In this document: positions 16,470 to 23,894 of the stretch, piece after piece | How positions within the stretch are numbered: position 1 is the stretch's first letter | Layout of the letters: every line of letters begins with the position of its first letter | DNA from: B10-G9 sp964627755 | GTDB taxonomy: Bacteria; Chloroflexota; Anaerolineae; Anaerolineales; UBA11858 | Assembly (NCBI GenBank): GCA_964627755.1 | Contig: CAZVIH010000007.1 | Span: forward strand, 1-54,874 | Reading direction: 5' to 3' | Length of the DNA: 54,874 bases | Notes under the pieces: generated by a model | What the model was told of the DNA's origin: nothing | Database searches by the model: none | The model's input: only the letters and a program-made list of their open reading frames with translations | Program-made: the position numbers and the translations under genes

Positions 16470-16508
16470 ATCAGGAAGGGATCACAAAAATTTAAGGAGT
16501 ACAAAAAG

Positions 16509-16724
16509 ATGACAGAAGAAGCCAAAACCCCGAAACCGGGTCGCGTACCCCAGGAAGCCAAAGACCACTTTGGCACTGCTAAAGAAGAGTTTAAAAAGGG
16601 ACTCGATGCCATGTTCCCACCCGAGGTGAAAGAACACCGCCAATCAGCCCAGAGGGAAGTACTGAAAGGCCTTCGCAGCTTGATCGATGCTGCCCTGGAA
16701 AAGTTTGACGAAGAAGAAGACTAA
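16509..16724 (+). CDS. Small charged helical protein (71 aa), unknown
   Basis: Starts ATG 16509 after TTTAAGGAG. The product is highly charged and mostly helical (QEAKDHFGTAKEEFKKGLDAM, VLKGLRSLIDAALEKFDEEED), with no signal peptide or membrane helix. It has its own good promoter and ends 16 nt from the stop of the convergent UbiB-like gene. The clean expression signals suggest a real and well-expressed cytoplasmic protein. I cannot assign a function. Confidence 0.75.
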   Translation: MTEEAKTPKPGRVPQEAKDHFGTAKEEFKKGLDAMFPPEVKEHRQSAQREVLKGLRSLIDAALEKFDEEED

Positions 16725-16740
16725 TCCTCTGATTCCCGAT

Positions 16741-18402
16741 TTACCGGAAGAGAATGACCAGCAGGGGGATTAAAGCACTTCCCAGCAGAATAAATCCTGG
16801 CAGTGAAAATCCTGCCAGGATCAACTGCATCCCACCAATGAATAAAGCTGCAAAAAGAACTGCCCCGGTTAATCCCCGGAGGTTCTTTTCAATATTCGCC
16901 AGATGGCTCTCGACCGCAGGAGCCTGAACCTGCAGCTCTCCTCTTTCAACCTGGCTCAGCATGTCATCCAATCGGCGCGGCAGGCTGATCAGAGATCGGA
17001 GCAAAATCTCTATTTCCCCCCACCACATCTCCCAATTTCCAGTCACTTCTGACTTCAATAGATTTTCCGCGTAGGGACGGATGCTCTCCCAGACATTAAA
17101 TCCGGGGTCCAATCCAGTGCACATCCCGGAAAGGATCGCTACTGTTCGACCCAGCAGTAATAGGTTCTGGGGAATCTGGAAAGGCATATCATACATCAGG
17201 TCCCGGAACTCATTTGCCAAGGCCATCATCTCTTTGTGGTCGATATCCTGCAGTTCAGACATACTTTTGCCCCAGAAACGTTCAAAAGCTTTGGCTTCTG
17301 CTTGTTCAATTAGGTCTAGATCCGCTCCCGGAAGTAGAAAACCAAGTTTTTCATAAGCCTGGACAACTCTACCTGCATCCTGAGTGCCTACAGCGATCAC
17401 AGCTTCTCTCAGGCCATCCATCGCGCTAACCGGCACCTGGCCAACCATGCCGAAATCCACAAATGCCAGCTGCCAGGCCTCAGGGGTGGATTCTTCGGAT
17501 GGGATCACAAACAAGTTGCCGGGATGAGGATCCGCATGAAAGAACTCCTCTTCAAAGATCTGCTCCATATAACTGGCAAAGAGTCGCTGGGCGACCTCAT
17601 TCAAATCTACACCAGCTTCCTTGATCTCCCTGTAGTTGGTGATCTTGATGGCGTATACATCCTCCAGAACCAAAACCCGTTGGGTTGTTTTAGACCAGAT
17701 CACCCTGGGCACTTTGATCTTGGGATTTGATTTGTAAATCTCCCAGAAGCGTTCAGCATTTTTCCCTTCATTCAGATAATCAATTTCCTGCCCCAGAATA
17801 GTTGAAAATTCCTCCATTAAAGCTGGCAGGTCAACCCGTTTTCTAATTGGCTTATAACGCTGCAGCCAACCGGTTACGGTCCGGAAAGCAGACAGATCGA
17901 CATCAATAATAGCTTCGATATCAGGCCGCTGGATCTTAACAACCACTTTTGTGATAACTTCCGTTTCTTCTACTTCCAGTGAATCCTCTGATCTTAGAAC
18001 TGCCCGGTGAACCTGACCCAGCGAGGCTGAAGCCAGGGGGATCTCCTCGAATTCAGCAAAACACTCCTCCAGACCCTGTCCCAATTCCCTTTCAGCCAAG
18101 ATGCGAATGAGCTGGAAATCTTCTGCTGGTACCTGGTCCTGCAAGCCGCTGAGCTCCTCGGTCACATCTGCTGGCAGCATATCTACCCTGGCAGACAAGA
18201 ATTGGCCGACTTTGATCAATACACCTCCCATCTCGATCGCCAGATGGCGGTAGCCCCTGGCGGCATCAAGAATACGCTCGGCGCGTTTCTTTTCAGAGAT
18301 CTTCCGCAGGCCGATCTTTGGCAGCAATACATCCCAGAAGGCGATTCTGCTGACTATTCGGGCAAAAAAGAACAAAATCCTTCGGTATCGTTTTTTAAAC
18401 AT
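16741..18402 (-). CDS. ABC1/UbiB-family atypical kinase
   Basis: 553 aa. The UbiB/AarF/ADCK hallmarks are present: the KxGQ motif in GGVLIKVGQFLSARVDMLP, the alanine/Ser-rich loop in ASASLGQVHRAVL, the lysine-containing strand VVVKIQRPDIEAIIDVDL, the catalytic/metal segment FFHADPHPGNLFV and the VDFGMVGQV equivalent of DFG. Two C-terminal membrane helices (~505-550, GAVLFAALFIGGMQLIL and GFILLGSALIPLLVILF) complete the family layout. UbiB-like kinases support isoprenoid quinone biosynthesis or lipid handling. Here menaquinone would be the relevant quinone. A perfect extended -10 directly before the ATG suggests a leaderless message. Confidence 0.93.
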   Translation of the reverse strand: MFKKRYRRILFFFARIVSRIAFWDVLLPKIGLRKISEKKRAERILDAARGYRHLAIEMGGVLIKVGQFLSARVDMLPADVTEELSGLQDQVPAEDFQLIRILAERELGQGLEECFAEFEEIPLASASLGQVHRAVLRSEDSLEVEETEVITKVVVKIQRPDIEAIIDVDLSAFRTVTGWLQRYKPIRKRVDLPALMEEFSTILGQEIDYLNEGKNAERFWEIYKSNPKIKVPRVIWSKTTQRVLVLEDVYAIKITNYREIKEAGVDLNEVAQRLFASYMEQIFEEEFFHADPHPGNLFVIPSEESTPEAWQLAFVDFGMVGQVPVSAMDGLREAVIAVGTQDAGRVVQAYEKLGFLLPGADLDLIEQAEAKAFERFWGKSMSELQDIDHKEMMALANEFRDLMYDMPFQIPQNLLLLGRTVAILSGMCTGLDPGFNVWESIRPYAENLLKSEVTGNWEMWWGEIEILLRSLISLPRRLDDMLSQVERGELQVQAPAVESHLANIEKNLRGLTGAVLFAALFIGGMQLILAGFSLPGFILLGSALIPLLVILFR

Positions 18403-18410
18403 ATAAATTG

Positions 18411-18419
18411 ATTATAACA
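18411..18419 (-). promoter_or_regulatory. Extended -10 promoter immediately before the UbiB-like gene
   Basis: Reading the minus strand gives TG-T-TATAAT, a perfect extended -10. The expected transcription start is only a few bases from ATG 18402 and no Shine-Dalgarno sequence is visible, which points to leaderless translation. Confidence 0.5.
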
Positions 18420-18517
18420 AGGGCTAAGAAGACGGGAGATAGATCCATGAAACAATCAGGGGAATTTATCGTATATACAACAGGAAGTTTTTTCTCCCCC
18501 TAATCTAGGAATTGATT

Positions 18518-18991
18518 ATGAACCAAACAGCGAAAACCTGCAACTTCTTCTCCTGGTTATTTCTTTCAACAGGTGTTTTTGCCATCGTTGGCGCCCTTTA
18601 TACCTGGGGCAACGGACCGATTTACCTCCAGAAGGACCTCTTAACCATCCTTATTCCCTGGGCTGACCTGCTGATCACCGGTCCACTATCCCTGCTGGCA
18701 GCAATCGGAGTTTGGAGAAGGAAGTCATGGGGCTTCTTGCTGGGCTTGATGGCGTGTGGGATGTACCTGTTTGGTTCGGCCCTGGTTTATGTCTCACTGC
18801 TCTGGAACGGAGCGCCCTTCCCTATTGAGCTGGTTTTTCCCCCTGTAGTGGGTATTGTTTTTGGAATCTTTTTTCCGATCTGGGTCTTAAGAAACCCGCG
18901 GGTTTTCAACTTGCAGCCTGAAAAGGTCCACCTAAAACGTACTGTCAAAATAATCCAGTCCGAAGAGGTTTTAGGGTTTAACCGGAAGTAG
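18518..18991 (+). CDS. Four-helix membrane protein, unknown
   Basis: ATG 18518 is preferred to TTG 18512, which would sit almost on the TAGGA ribosome site. The 157 aa product has four hydrophobic helices (FFSWLFLSTGVFAIVGALYT, LLITGPLSLLAAIGVW, SWGFLLGLMACGMYLFGSALVYVSLLW, ELVFPPVVGIVFGIFFPIWVL) and a basic C-terminal tail. No functional motif is seen. It is monocistronic, with ~110 nt to the divergent UbiB-like gene. Confidence 0.7.
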   Translation: MNQTAKTCNFFSWLFLSTGVFAIVGALYTWGNGPIYLQKDLLTILIPWADLLITGPLSLLAAIGVWRRKSWGFLLGLMACGMYLFGSALVYVSLLWNGAPFPIELVFPPVVGIVFGIFFPIWVLRNPRVFNLQPEKVHLKRTVKIIQSEEVLGFNRK

Positions 18992-19145
18992 TACGTAGTA
19001 GATAATCTCCAGTGATCTATTCCCTGGTAGTACTCAAATCGTATGCCGGTCCTTCAGTTCATCACCCTCATTCCCTGCTCCCACGTCTCTTGATCACTAC
19101 CCCGGTCCTCCCTTCATTTTCATCTCCTGTACTATCCTGAATTAA

Positions 19146-19154
19146 TGCTAAAAT
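19146..19154 (+). promoter_or_regulatory. Extended -10 promoter
   Basis: TG-C-TAAAAT, 21 nt upstream of the CAT-like gene; AGGAAGGTG follows as ribosome site. Confidence 0.45.
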
Positions 19155-19175
19155 GCAAATTAGGAAGGTGAGACC

Positions 19176-19823
19176 ATGCACAATATTAATTTAGAAACCT
19201 GGCCGCGGCGAAACCACTTTCAAATTTATAATGCAATGGATTTTCCACATATCGAAATTTGTCTACAAATAGATATCACGGGTTTCTGGGAAAACCGGTC
19301 CAGAACCAATTACCCCCCAACCATCTCATTCGTGTATATCATCAATAAAGCAGCCAATCGTATACCTGAATTACGACACAGAATTCGAGGGGATGGTGTA
19401 ATCGAACACGACCTCATTCATACAACACTGGCGGTTCTAGGCGATGATGGGACTTTTGGTGTCTGCCGGATACCCTTTAATGATAGATTTGAAATTTTTG
19501 CAGTAGAGGCTGAAAAACAGATTTCTAAAGCCAAAAAAATTCCCTCAATGGATGATTTTCATATTGATCTCGATGGAGGGATCAAAACCGATGATATTCT
19601 CTCAATCACTGTGCTTCCCTGGTTTTCATTTACCGCATTTAGTATTACCAGATTACCCCAATTTGATTCTGTCCCGTTGCTGGCCTGGGGAAAGGTGACC
19701 AAACAGGAATGTAAATTCCTGCTTCCATTTTATTGCAGCTTCCATCACGCAGTGGTGGATGGATTGCATATTGCTCGTTTTGTTCAATTGATCGAAGAGG
19801 AGAGCCAAAAATTAATCCAGTAG
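19176..19823 (+). CDS. Chloramphenicol acetyltransferase-like acyltransferase
   Basis: 215 aa, the usual length of type A CAT trimers. The catalytic motif HHxxxDG is intact near the C-terminus (FHHAVVDGLHIARF, His191 and Asp195). The N-terminus (WPRRNHFQIYNAMDFPHIEICLQIDIT) matches the CAT opening strand and helix. The tunnel-lining region includes SITVLPWFSFTAFS. The fold uses acetyl-CoA to acylate a hydroxyl group. Chromosomal CAT-like proteins often act on other alcohols, so drug resistance cannot be assumed. The start follows AGGAAGGTG. Confidence 0.85.
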   Translation: MHNINLETWPRRNHFQIYNAMDFPHIEICLQIDITGFWENRSRTNYPPTISFVYIINKAANRIPELRHRIRGDGVIEHDLIHTTLAVLGDDGTFGVCRIPFNDRFEIFAVEAEKQISKAKKIPSMDDFHIDLDGGIKTDDILSITVLPWFSFTAFSITRLPQFDSVPLLAWGKVTKQECKFLLPFYCSFHHAVVDGLHIARFVQLIEEESQKLIQ

Positions 19824-19839
19824 CATAGGGAACGATACC

Positions 19840-20235
19840 ATGAAGAGTAAAGTAAAACTACTCCTGGCTGCAGACGCACTGATCAATCTGATTCTGGGAG
19901 CACTGCTTCTACTTTTTCCTGCAGGCATCCTGGAATACCTTGGCTTGCCGTCAACAAATACCTATTTCTACAGCTCGATCCTGGGGGGAGTGATCTTTGG
20001 GATCGGGGTCGCGCTCGGTCTTGAATGGTGGCGCGGTGGGAAAGGTTTAAGCGGATTAGGGCTGGCCGGGGCTATCTCCATCAACCTCTTTGGCGGAGGA
20101 ACTCTGCTTTTCTGGTTACTGTTCGTGAAATTGGAGATCCCCCTCCGAGGGACCATCACGCTCTGGATCGTGGCGATCCTGGTGGTTGGCATCGGTTTGG
20201 TGGAATTATTCAGCAAATCCTGGCAGGAAGAATAG
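19840..20235 (+). CDS. Four-helix membrane protein, unknown
   Basis: 131 aa, ATG 19840, 16 nt after the CAT-like gene and so likely co-transcribed. It has four hydrophobic helices (LLLAADALINLILGALLLLFPAGILEYLG, SSILGGVIFGIGVALGLEWW, GLGLAGAISINLFGGGTLLFWLLFV, ITLWIVAILVVGIGLVELF). Glycine-rich packing and the absence of polar motifs are the only clues. Family not recognised. Confidence 0.7.
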   Translation: MKSKVKLLLAADALINLILGALLLLFPAGILEYLGLPSTNTYFYSSILGGVIFGIGVALGLEWWRGGKGLSGLGLAGAISINLFGGGTLLFWLLFVKLEIPLRGTITLWIVAILVVGIGLVELFSKSWQEE

Positions 20236-20329
20236 CTGCTGGATAAGGATCCTGAATGATTCAGTTCCAGAAAAAATTATTGTCTAAACCTTAAAATATG
20301 GAAATATTGCAAGTTTCTAACTATCTTAG

Positions 20330-20358
20330 CTGTCACAAATTCCACCCAATAGTATAAT
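20330..20358 (+). promoter_or_regulatory. Sigma-A type promoter of the Sec-peroxiredoxin
   Basis: CTGTCA (20330-20335, 4/6 match to -35), a 17-nt spacer and a perfect TATAAT (20353-20358). The expected start is near 20365, giving a ~40-nt leader with GGGAGGAG eight bases before ATG 20405. Confidence 0.6.
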
Positions 20359-20404
20359 AATTTTAAGAAAGATAATCTTCATAATTAAGAAGGGAGGAGA
20401 ATAT

Positions 20405-21097
20405 ATGTCCAATTTAAAAGACGGTTGTGTTAAACCTGTTAGGGGACCGATCCTGGAGGAAGAACCAGGACAGTCAGTGACAGGAATCCAGGAGGTGAAA
20501 AAAGTGTTAGCCAGAGTTGGAATAGAAGCCATTGACTTTGAAGGCAGCGCTTTTGTGGCAGGGAAGGGTTTTCAACCCATAAGACTTGCCGATTACAAAG
20601 GCAAATGGATCGTATTATGTTTTTACCCGGGGGACTTTACCTTCGTTTGACCGACTGAATTGGCAGCGGTCGCTGCCCTTTACAAAGATTTTCAAGCGTT
20701 AGGTGTTGAAGTATTATCCCTCAGTACAGACAGCCGTTTTGTGCATAAGATCTGGCAGGAAGAAGAACTTTCTAAAATGGTTGATGGTGGAGTACCCTTC
20801 CCCATGATCTCTGACGGAGGAGGAAAAATTGGTAAAGTTTATGGCGTTTACGATGAAGCAGCTGGAGTTGACATCAGGGGCCGTTTTATCATTGATCCCG
20901 ATTTTGTGATCCGGGCTATGGAAGTCCTGACACCGGAAGTAGGCCGCAATCCCGCCGAGCTTATGCGTCAGGTAAAAGCCTTCCAGCATGTGGCCAAAAC
21001 CGGTGAGGTCACCCCTTCAGGCTGGCAACCTGGTGATCCCACCCTTACTCCAGGACCCGATCTGGCAGGTAAAGTCTGGAAAGTCTGGAAACCCTAA
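20405..21097 (+). CDS. Peroxiredoxin (AhpC/Prx1 type) with selenocysteine at the peroxidatic site
   Basis: Reading TGA at 20648-20650 as selenocysteine gives one continuous 230 aa frame with Sec82. The upstream part ends CFYPGDFTFV and the downstream part begins PTELAAVAALY. Together they form the AhpC active-site motif FTFV(C)PTE, with the TGA exactly at the peroxidatic Cys. The rest is typical: VEVLSLSTDSRFVHKIW, PFPMISDGGGKIGKVYGVY, RGRFIIDPDFVIRAMEV, VGRNPAELMRQVKAFQH. The usual resolving Cys motif (EVCPANW) reads EVTPSGW, and the only Cys residues are C8 and C72, so the enzyme looks 1-Sec/Cys type. An N-terminal extension (~37 aa) precedes the thioredoxin fold. A GC-rich hairpin with a GGTC loop starts 11 nt after the TGA. 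Alternatives are a nonsense pseudogene or a sequencing error. Confidence 0.88.
20648..20650 (+). other. In-frame UGA recoded as selenocysteine
   Basis: The TGA falls on the invariant peroxidatic Cys of the peroxiredoxin motif TFV-x-PTE, and both flanking reading frames are the same (frame 2). Confidence 0.85.
20662..20677 (+). promoter_or_regulatory. Bacterial SECIS-like hairpin
   Basis: GGCAGC (20662-20667) pairs with GCTGCC (20672-20677) around the tetraloop GGTC. The loop begins 18 nt after the last base of the TGA and has G in its first two positions followed by T. This agrees with the known bacterial SECIS pattern and resembles the AGGUCU loop of E. coli fdhF. The bases also encode Ala-Ala-Val-Ala-Ala, so chance pairing in alanine codons must be considered. 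Confidence 0.7.
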
Positions 21098-21105
21098 AAC
21101 AGTGC

Positions 21106-21180
21106 TGGGATTGGTTCCCTGGCAGGGACCTAATCCATTAATCCAATAATGCGCCCAGATTATCCTGCGGCGCATTATTT
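21106..21180 (+). terminator. Tandem hairpins ending the Sec-peroxiredoxin transcript
   Basis: The first hairpin (~21106-21136) pairs GGATTGGTTCCCT with AGGGACCTAATCC imperfectly. The second (21145-21179) is a perfect 11-bp stem AATAATGCGCC / GGCGCATTATT with a 13-nt loop and a short T-rich end. Confidence 0.65.
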
Positions 21181-21238
21181 CTATCTCCAAGTAGGCTACA
21201 ATTAATAAGGAAAAAAGACCTGCTGAGAGAGGAAATCC

Positions 21239-21796
21239 TTGCGAATTAATATCATCGGCACCAGCGGAAGCGGCAAAACCACTTTTGGGCGGGAACTGGC
21301 ACAAGTGCTCCAGATCCCATTCATCGAACTGGATGCCATATTCTGGGGGTCCGATTGGAGTGAGTCCAGCGACAGCGAGCTGTTTTCCAAGCTGTCTGCT
21401 GCCCTGGCCGGTGATAACTGGGTCCTGGATGGAAATTACTCCCGGACCTTAGCTATCAAATGGGAGCGGGTGCAAGTTGTGATCTGGCTGGATTTCAGCT
21501 TTCTGCGCACCGTCGCCCAGGCTGTAAAACGGGCAGTATCCCGGATCATCTCCCAGGAAGAACTTTGGCCCGGTACAGGAAATCGCGAAAGTCTAAAAAA
21601 ACTTATCAGCCGGGATTCTATTGTTCTCTGGACCATCCAAACCTATTTCAGAAGGAAGAAAAGGATCCTGGGATATATCTCATCTGAAGCGTATCAGTCT
21701 ATAATATTCCATAGGATCCGATCCCCCAAACAGGCTAAAATATTCATTCAGTCTGTAGGGCAAGATCCAACCTATCTCACCAGGCCAACGGAGTAG
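21239..21796 (+). CDS. P-loop nucleotide kinase-like protein (FlaR/adenylate kinase-like)
   Basis: 185 aa from TTG 21239, with GAGAGG seven bases upstream. The Walker A motif is at residues 7-15 (GTSGSGKTT). The IELDAIFWGSDW and WVLDGNYSRTL segments are typical of the FlaR-type 'DNA topology modulation' kinases, which in fact resemble adenylate and shikimate kinases. VQVVIWLDFSF forms the Walker B-like strand. The aminotransferase gene follows after 19 nt, suggesting an operon. Substrate is unknown. Confidence 0.85.
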   Translation: MRINIIGTSGSGKTTFGRELAQVLQIPFIELDAIFWGSDWSESSDSELFSKLSAALAGDNWVLDGNYSRTLAIKWERVQVVIWLDFSFLRTVAQAVKRAVSRIISQEELWPGTGNRESLKKLISRDSIVLWTIQTYFRRKKRILGYISSEAYQSIIFHRIRSPKQAKIFIQSVGQDPTYLTRPTE

Positions 21797-21815
21797 ACCA
21801 GGCAGGAACAACCAT

Positions 21816-23291
21816 ATGGAAAAATATTTTCTAAAATTCAGGGACGGGATCATAGGGATCAATAAAGAGATCGTTTGTCCTGATGGGAAAACAAGAAAAA
21901 TAATCTACGCTGACTGGATTGCCAGCGGTCGTCTCTTTGATCCTATCGAAGACCGGCTGCGTAAAGAGATCATGCCCCTGGTTGCCAATACCCACACCGA
22001 AACAAGCACCACCGGCATGGCCATGACCCATGCCTACCACACCGCCCAGAACAAGATCAAAGCCCACGTGAATGCCGGCCCAGATGATCTGATTCTGACC
22101 AGCAGCTCCGGTATGACAGGATTGATCAATAAATTCCAACGCATCCTGGGACTGAAAATAAACCATGAATTTCAATCCGATATTCCTGAAAAGGATCGCC
22201 CTGTAGTATTCATCACCCACATGGAGCACCATTCCAACCACACCAGCTGGCTGGAGACCATCGCCACCGTGGAAATCATCCCCCCAACAGAGACTGGATT
22301 AGTAGATATTGAGGCACTAAAAGGACTTTTGAAAAAATATCAGGGACGCAGCCACAAATATGCTTCAGTTTCGGCCTGCTCTAATGTCACTGGAATTGAA
22401 ACCCCCTACTACCAGATTGCCCAATTAATGCACAAGGCCGGTGGATATTGTTTTGTAGATTACGCCTGCGCCGCGCCTTACACAGAGATGAACATGCACC
22501 CAGATCTGGAAGATGCTCATCTGGATGCCATATTTTTCTCTCCCCATAAGTTCCTGGGCGGACCGGGATCCAGTGGAGTGATGATCTTTTCCCGTGAGCT
22601 TTACCACCAAAAAGTGCCTGACAACCCCGGAGGCGGTACAGTGGACTGGACCAATCCCTGGGGCGGATATAAATATATCGATGATATCGAAGCCCGGGAG
22701 GACGGCGGCACACCTTCTATCCTGCAAACCATCAAGGCCGCCATGTGCATCACCCTTAAGGAGGAAATGGGAGTTAAGAATATCCTCAAAAGGGAACACC
22801 ACCTGCTGAATATCTTATGGGATCTGATTTCCCCACTGCCCAATCTGCATATCCTTGCTCAGAAGCACAGAGACCGGCTGGCTGTGATCTCATTTTACAT
22901 TGATGATCTGCATTTTAATTTAGGCGTAAAGCTGTTGAATGACAAATTCGGCATCCAGACCCGAGGCGGTTGCTCCTGCGCCGGAACCTACGGACATTAT
23001 CTGTTAAATATCGATCCGGGCCGTTCCCAGCACATCACAGATCTGATTGACCAGGGAGATTATTCCGAAAAGCCGGGCTGGATGCGGGTTTCACTTCATC
23101 CTACAATGACAGATGAGGAAGTGGCCTACATAGGCAAAAGCATTGTTGAACTGGCGGAAAATCATCAAGAATGGAGAGAAGAATATAACTTTGACCCCGC
23201 CTGTCTGGAGTTAGTCCCCAAGGGGAATAATCCCGACCGGGAAATCAAAAAAGCGATCACACTCTCCATAACAAGGAACTTTCTGGTCTGA
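21816..23291 (+). CDS. Class V aminotransferase (cysteine desulfurase/selenocysteine lyase superfamily)
   Basis: 491 aa. The PLP lysine is Lys245 in FFSPHKFLGGPGSSGVM. The PLP-contacting residues around VFITHMEHHSNHTSW and CFVDYACAAPYTEMNMHP are conserved. A Cys-rich active-loop segment, RGGCSCAGTYGHYLL (~residues 383-397), occupies the place of the persulfide-forming Cys in desulfurases. The extra ~80 residues compared with SufS belong to a longer subfamily whose reaction I cannot name. It lies about 0.7 kb downstream of a selenoprotein gene, so a link to sulfur or selenium delivery is tempting but unproven. Confidence 0.85.
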   Translation: MEKYFLKFRDGIIGINKEIVCPDGKTRKIIYADWIASGRLFDPIEDRLRKEIMPLVANTHTETSTTGMAMTHAYHTAQNKIKAHVNAGPDDLILTSSSGMTGLINKFQRILGLKINHEFQSDIPEKDRPVVFITHMEHHSNHTSWLETIATVEIIPPTETGLVDIEALKGLLKKYQGRSHKYASVSACSNVTGIETPYYQIAQLMHKAGGYCFVDYACAAPYTEMNMHPDLEDAHLDAIFFSPHKFLGGPGSSGVMIFSRELYHQKVPDNPGGGTVDWTNPWGGYKYIDDIEAREDGGTPSILQTIKAAMCITLKEEMGVKNILKREHHLLNILWDLISPLPNLHILAQKHRDRLAVISFYIDDLHFNLGVKLLNDKFGIQTRGGCSCAGTYGHYLLNIDPGRSQHITDLIDQGDYSEKPGWMRVSLHPTMTDEEVAYIGKSIVELAENHQEWREEYNFDPACLELVPKGNNPDREIKKAITLSITRNFLV

Positions 23292-23337
23292 TTGACGTAT
23301 AAAGTATAAAAGTCGATATTTTCCCCTGGGAGGAGAG

Positions 23338-23775
23338 ATGTTTGGGCTTGACCGTTTGGATACTCTATTCGTAATCTGGTCGTTCACTCTGCAAATCATC
23401 TTGATCGTTCATTTTTTAATCCGGAAACCACTCTTTGAGAGCTACACAAAGAAATACGGCTGGATTGTTTATGCCCTGTGTTTTCCTGCAGCAATTATTA
23501 GTGTGGTCCTTCTTGTAGGCGGGAAATCCTGGTCCTTCTGGCTGGGAGGCTTTCTTTTTTTGATCTATTCTGGCTATGGATTTTGGATCGACTACCACAA
23601 GGGTATCAACTGGCGCAGCCCCTTGCGGAAAGACATCATGTTCCCCTATGTAACCCTTTACCTCAGCACGATCATGTTTTACTGGTGGCCTCTAGCTCTG
23701 ATCCATAGGCCTTTGTGGTTTGTATTCGGAGGGCTGTTTATAATCGGGACTATCCTCAACATTACATCCCATTAA
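23338..23775 (+). CDS. Membrane protein, unknown
   Basis: 145 aa, ATG 23338 directly after GGGAGGAGAG. There are about four hydrophobic helices (TLFVIWSFTLQIILIVHFLI, WIVYALCFPAAIISVVLLVGG, SFWLGGFLFLIYSGYGFWID, TLYLSTIMFYWWPLALI..LWFVFGGLFIIGTILNI) rich in Trp, Tyr and Phe. The polar loop YHKGINWRSPLRKDI is conserved-looking. No family recognised. Confidence 0.7.
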   Translation: MFGLDRLDTLFVIWSFTLQIILIVHFLIRKPLFESYTKKYGWIVYALCFPAAIISVVLLVGGKSWSFWLGGFLFLIYSGYGFWIDYHKGINWRSPLRKDIMFPYVTLYLSTIMFYWWPLALIHRPLWFVFGGLFIIGTILNITSH

Positions 23776-23894
23776 CAGAGAAACCTGGTCTATAATGACT
23801 TGAGAGGAGATGTCATCATTAGCAGGATCAGCAACTTTGCCGCTATCAATATCCCGGCTGATTGTAACCGCAAAGGGGGAAGGAGGCGAAAGCC

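Noticed and set aside
19176..19823. Acquired chloramphenicol resistance gene
   Set aside because: The catalytic motif is intact, but there is no mobile context and distant CAT-like enzymes often have other substrates.
20405..20650. Two separate short peroxiredoxin fragments or a pseudogene
   Set aside because: Frame, active-site position and the SECIS-like hairpin fit recoding of a single gene better; no other damage is visible in either half.
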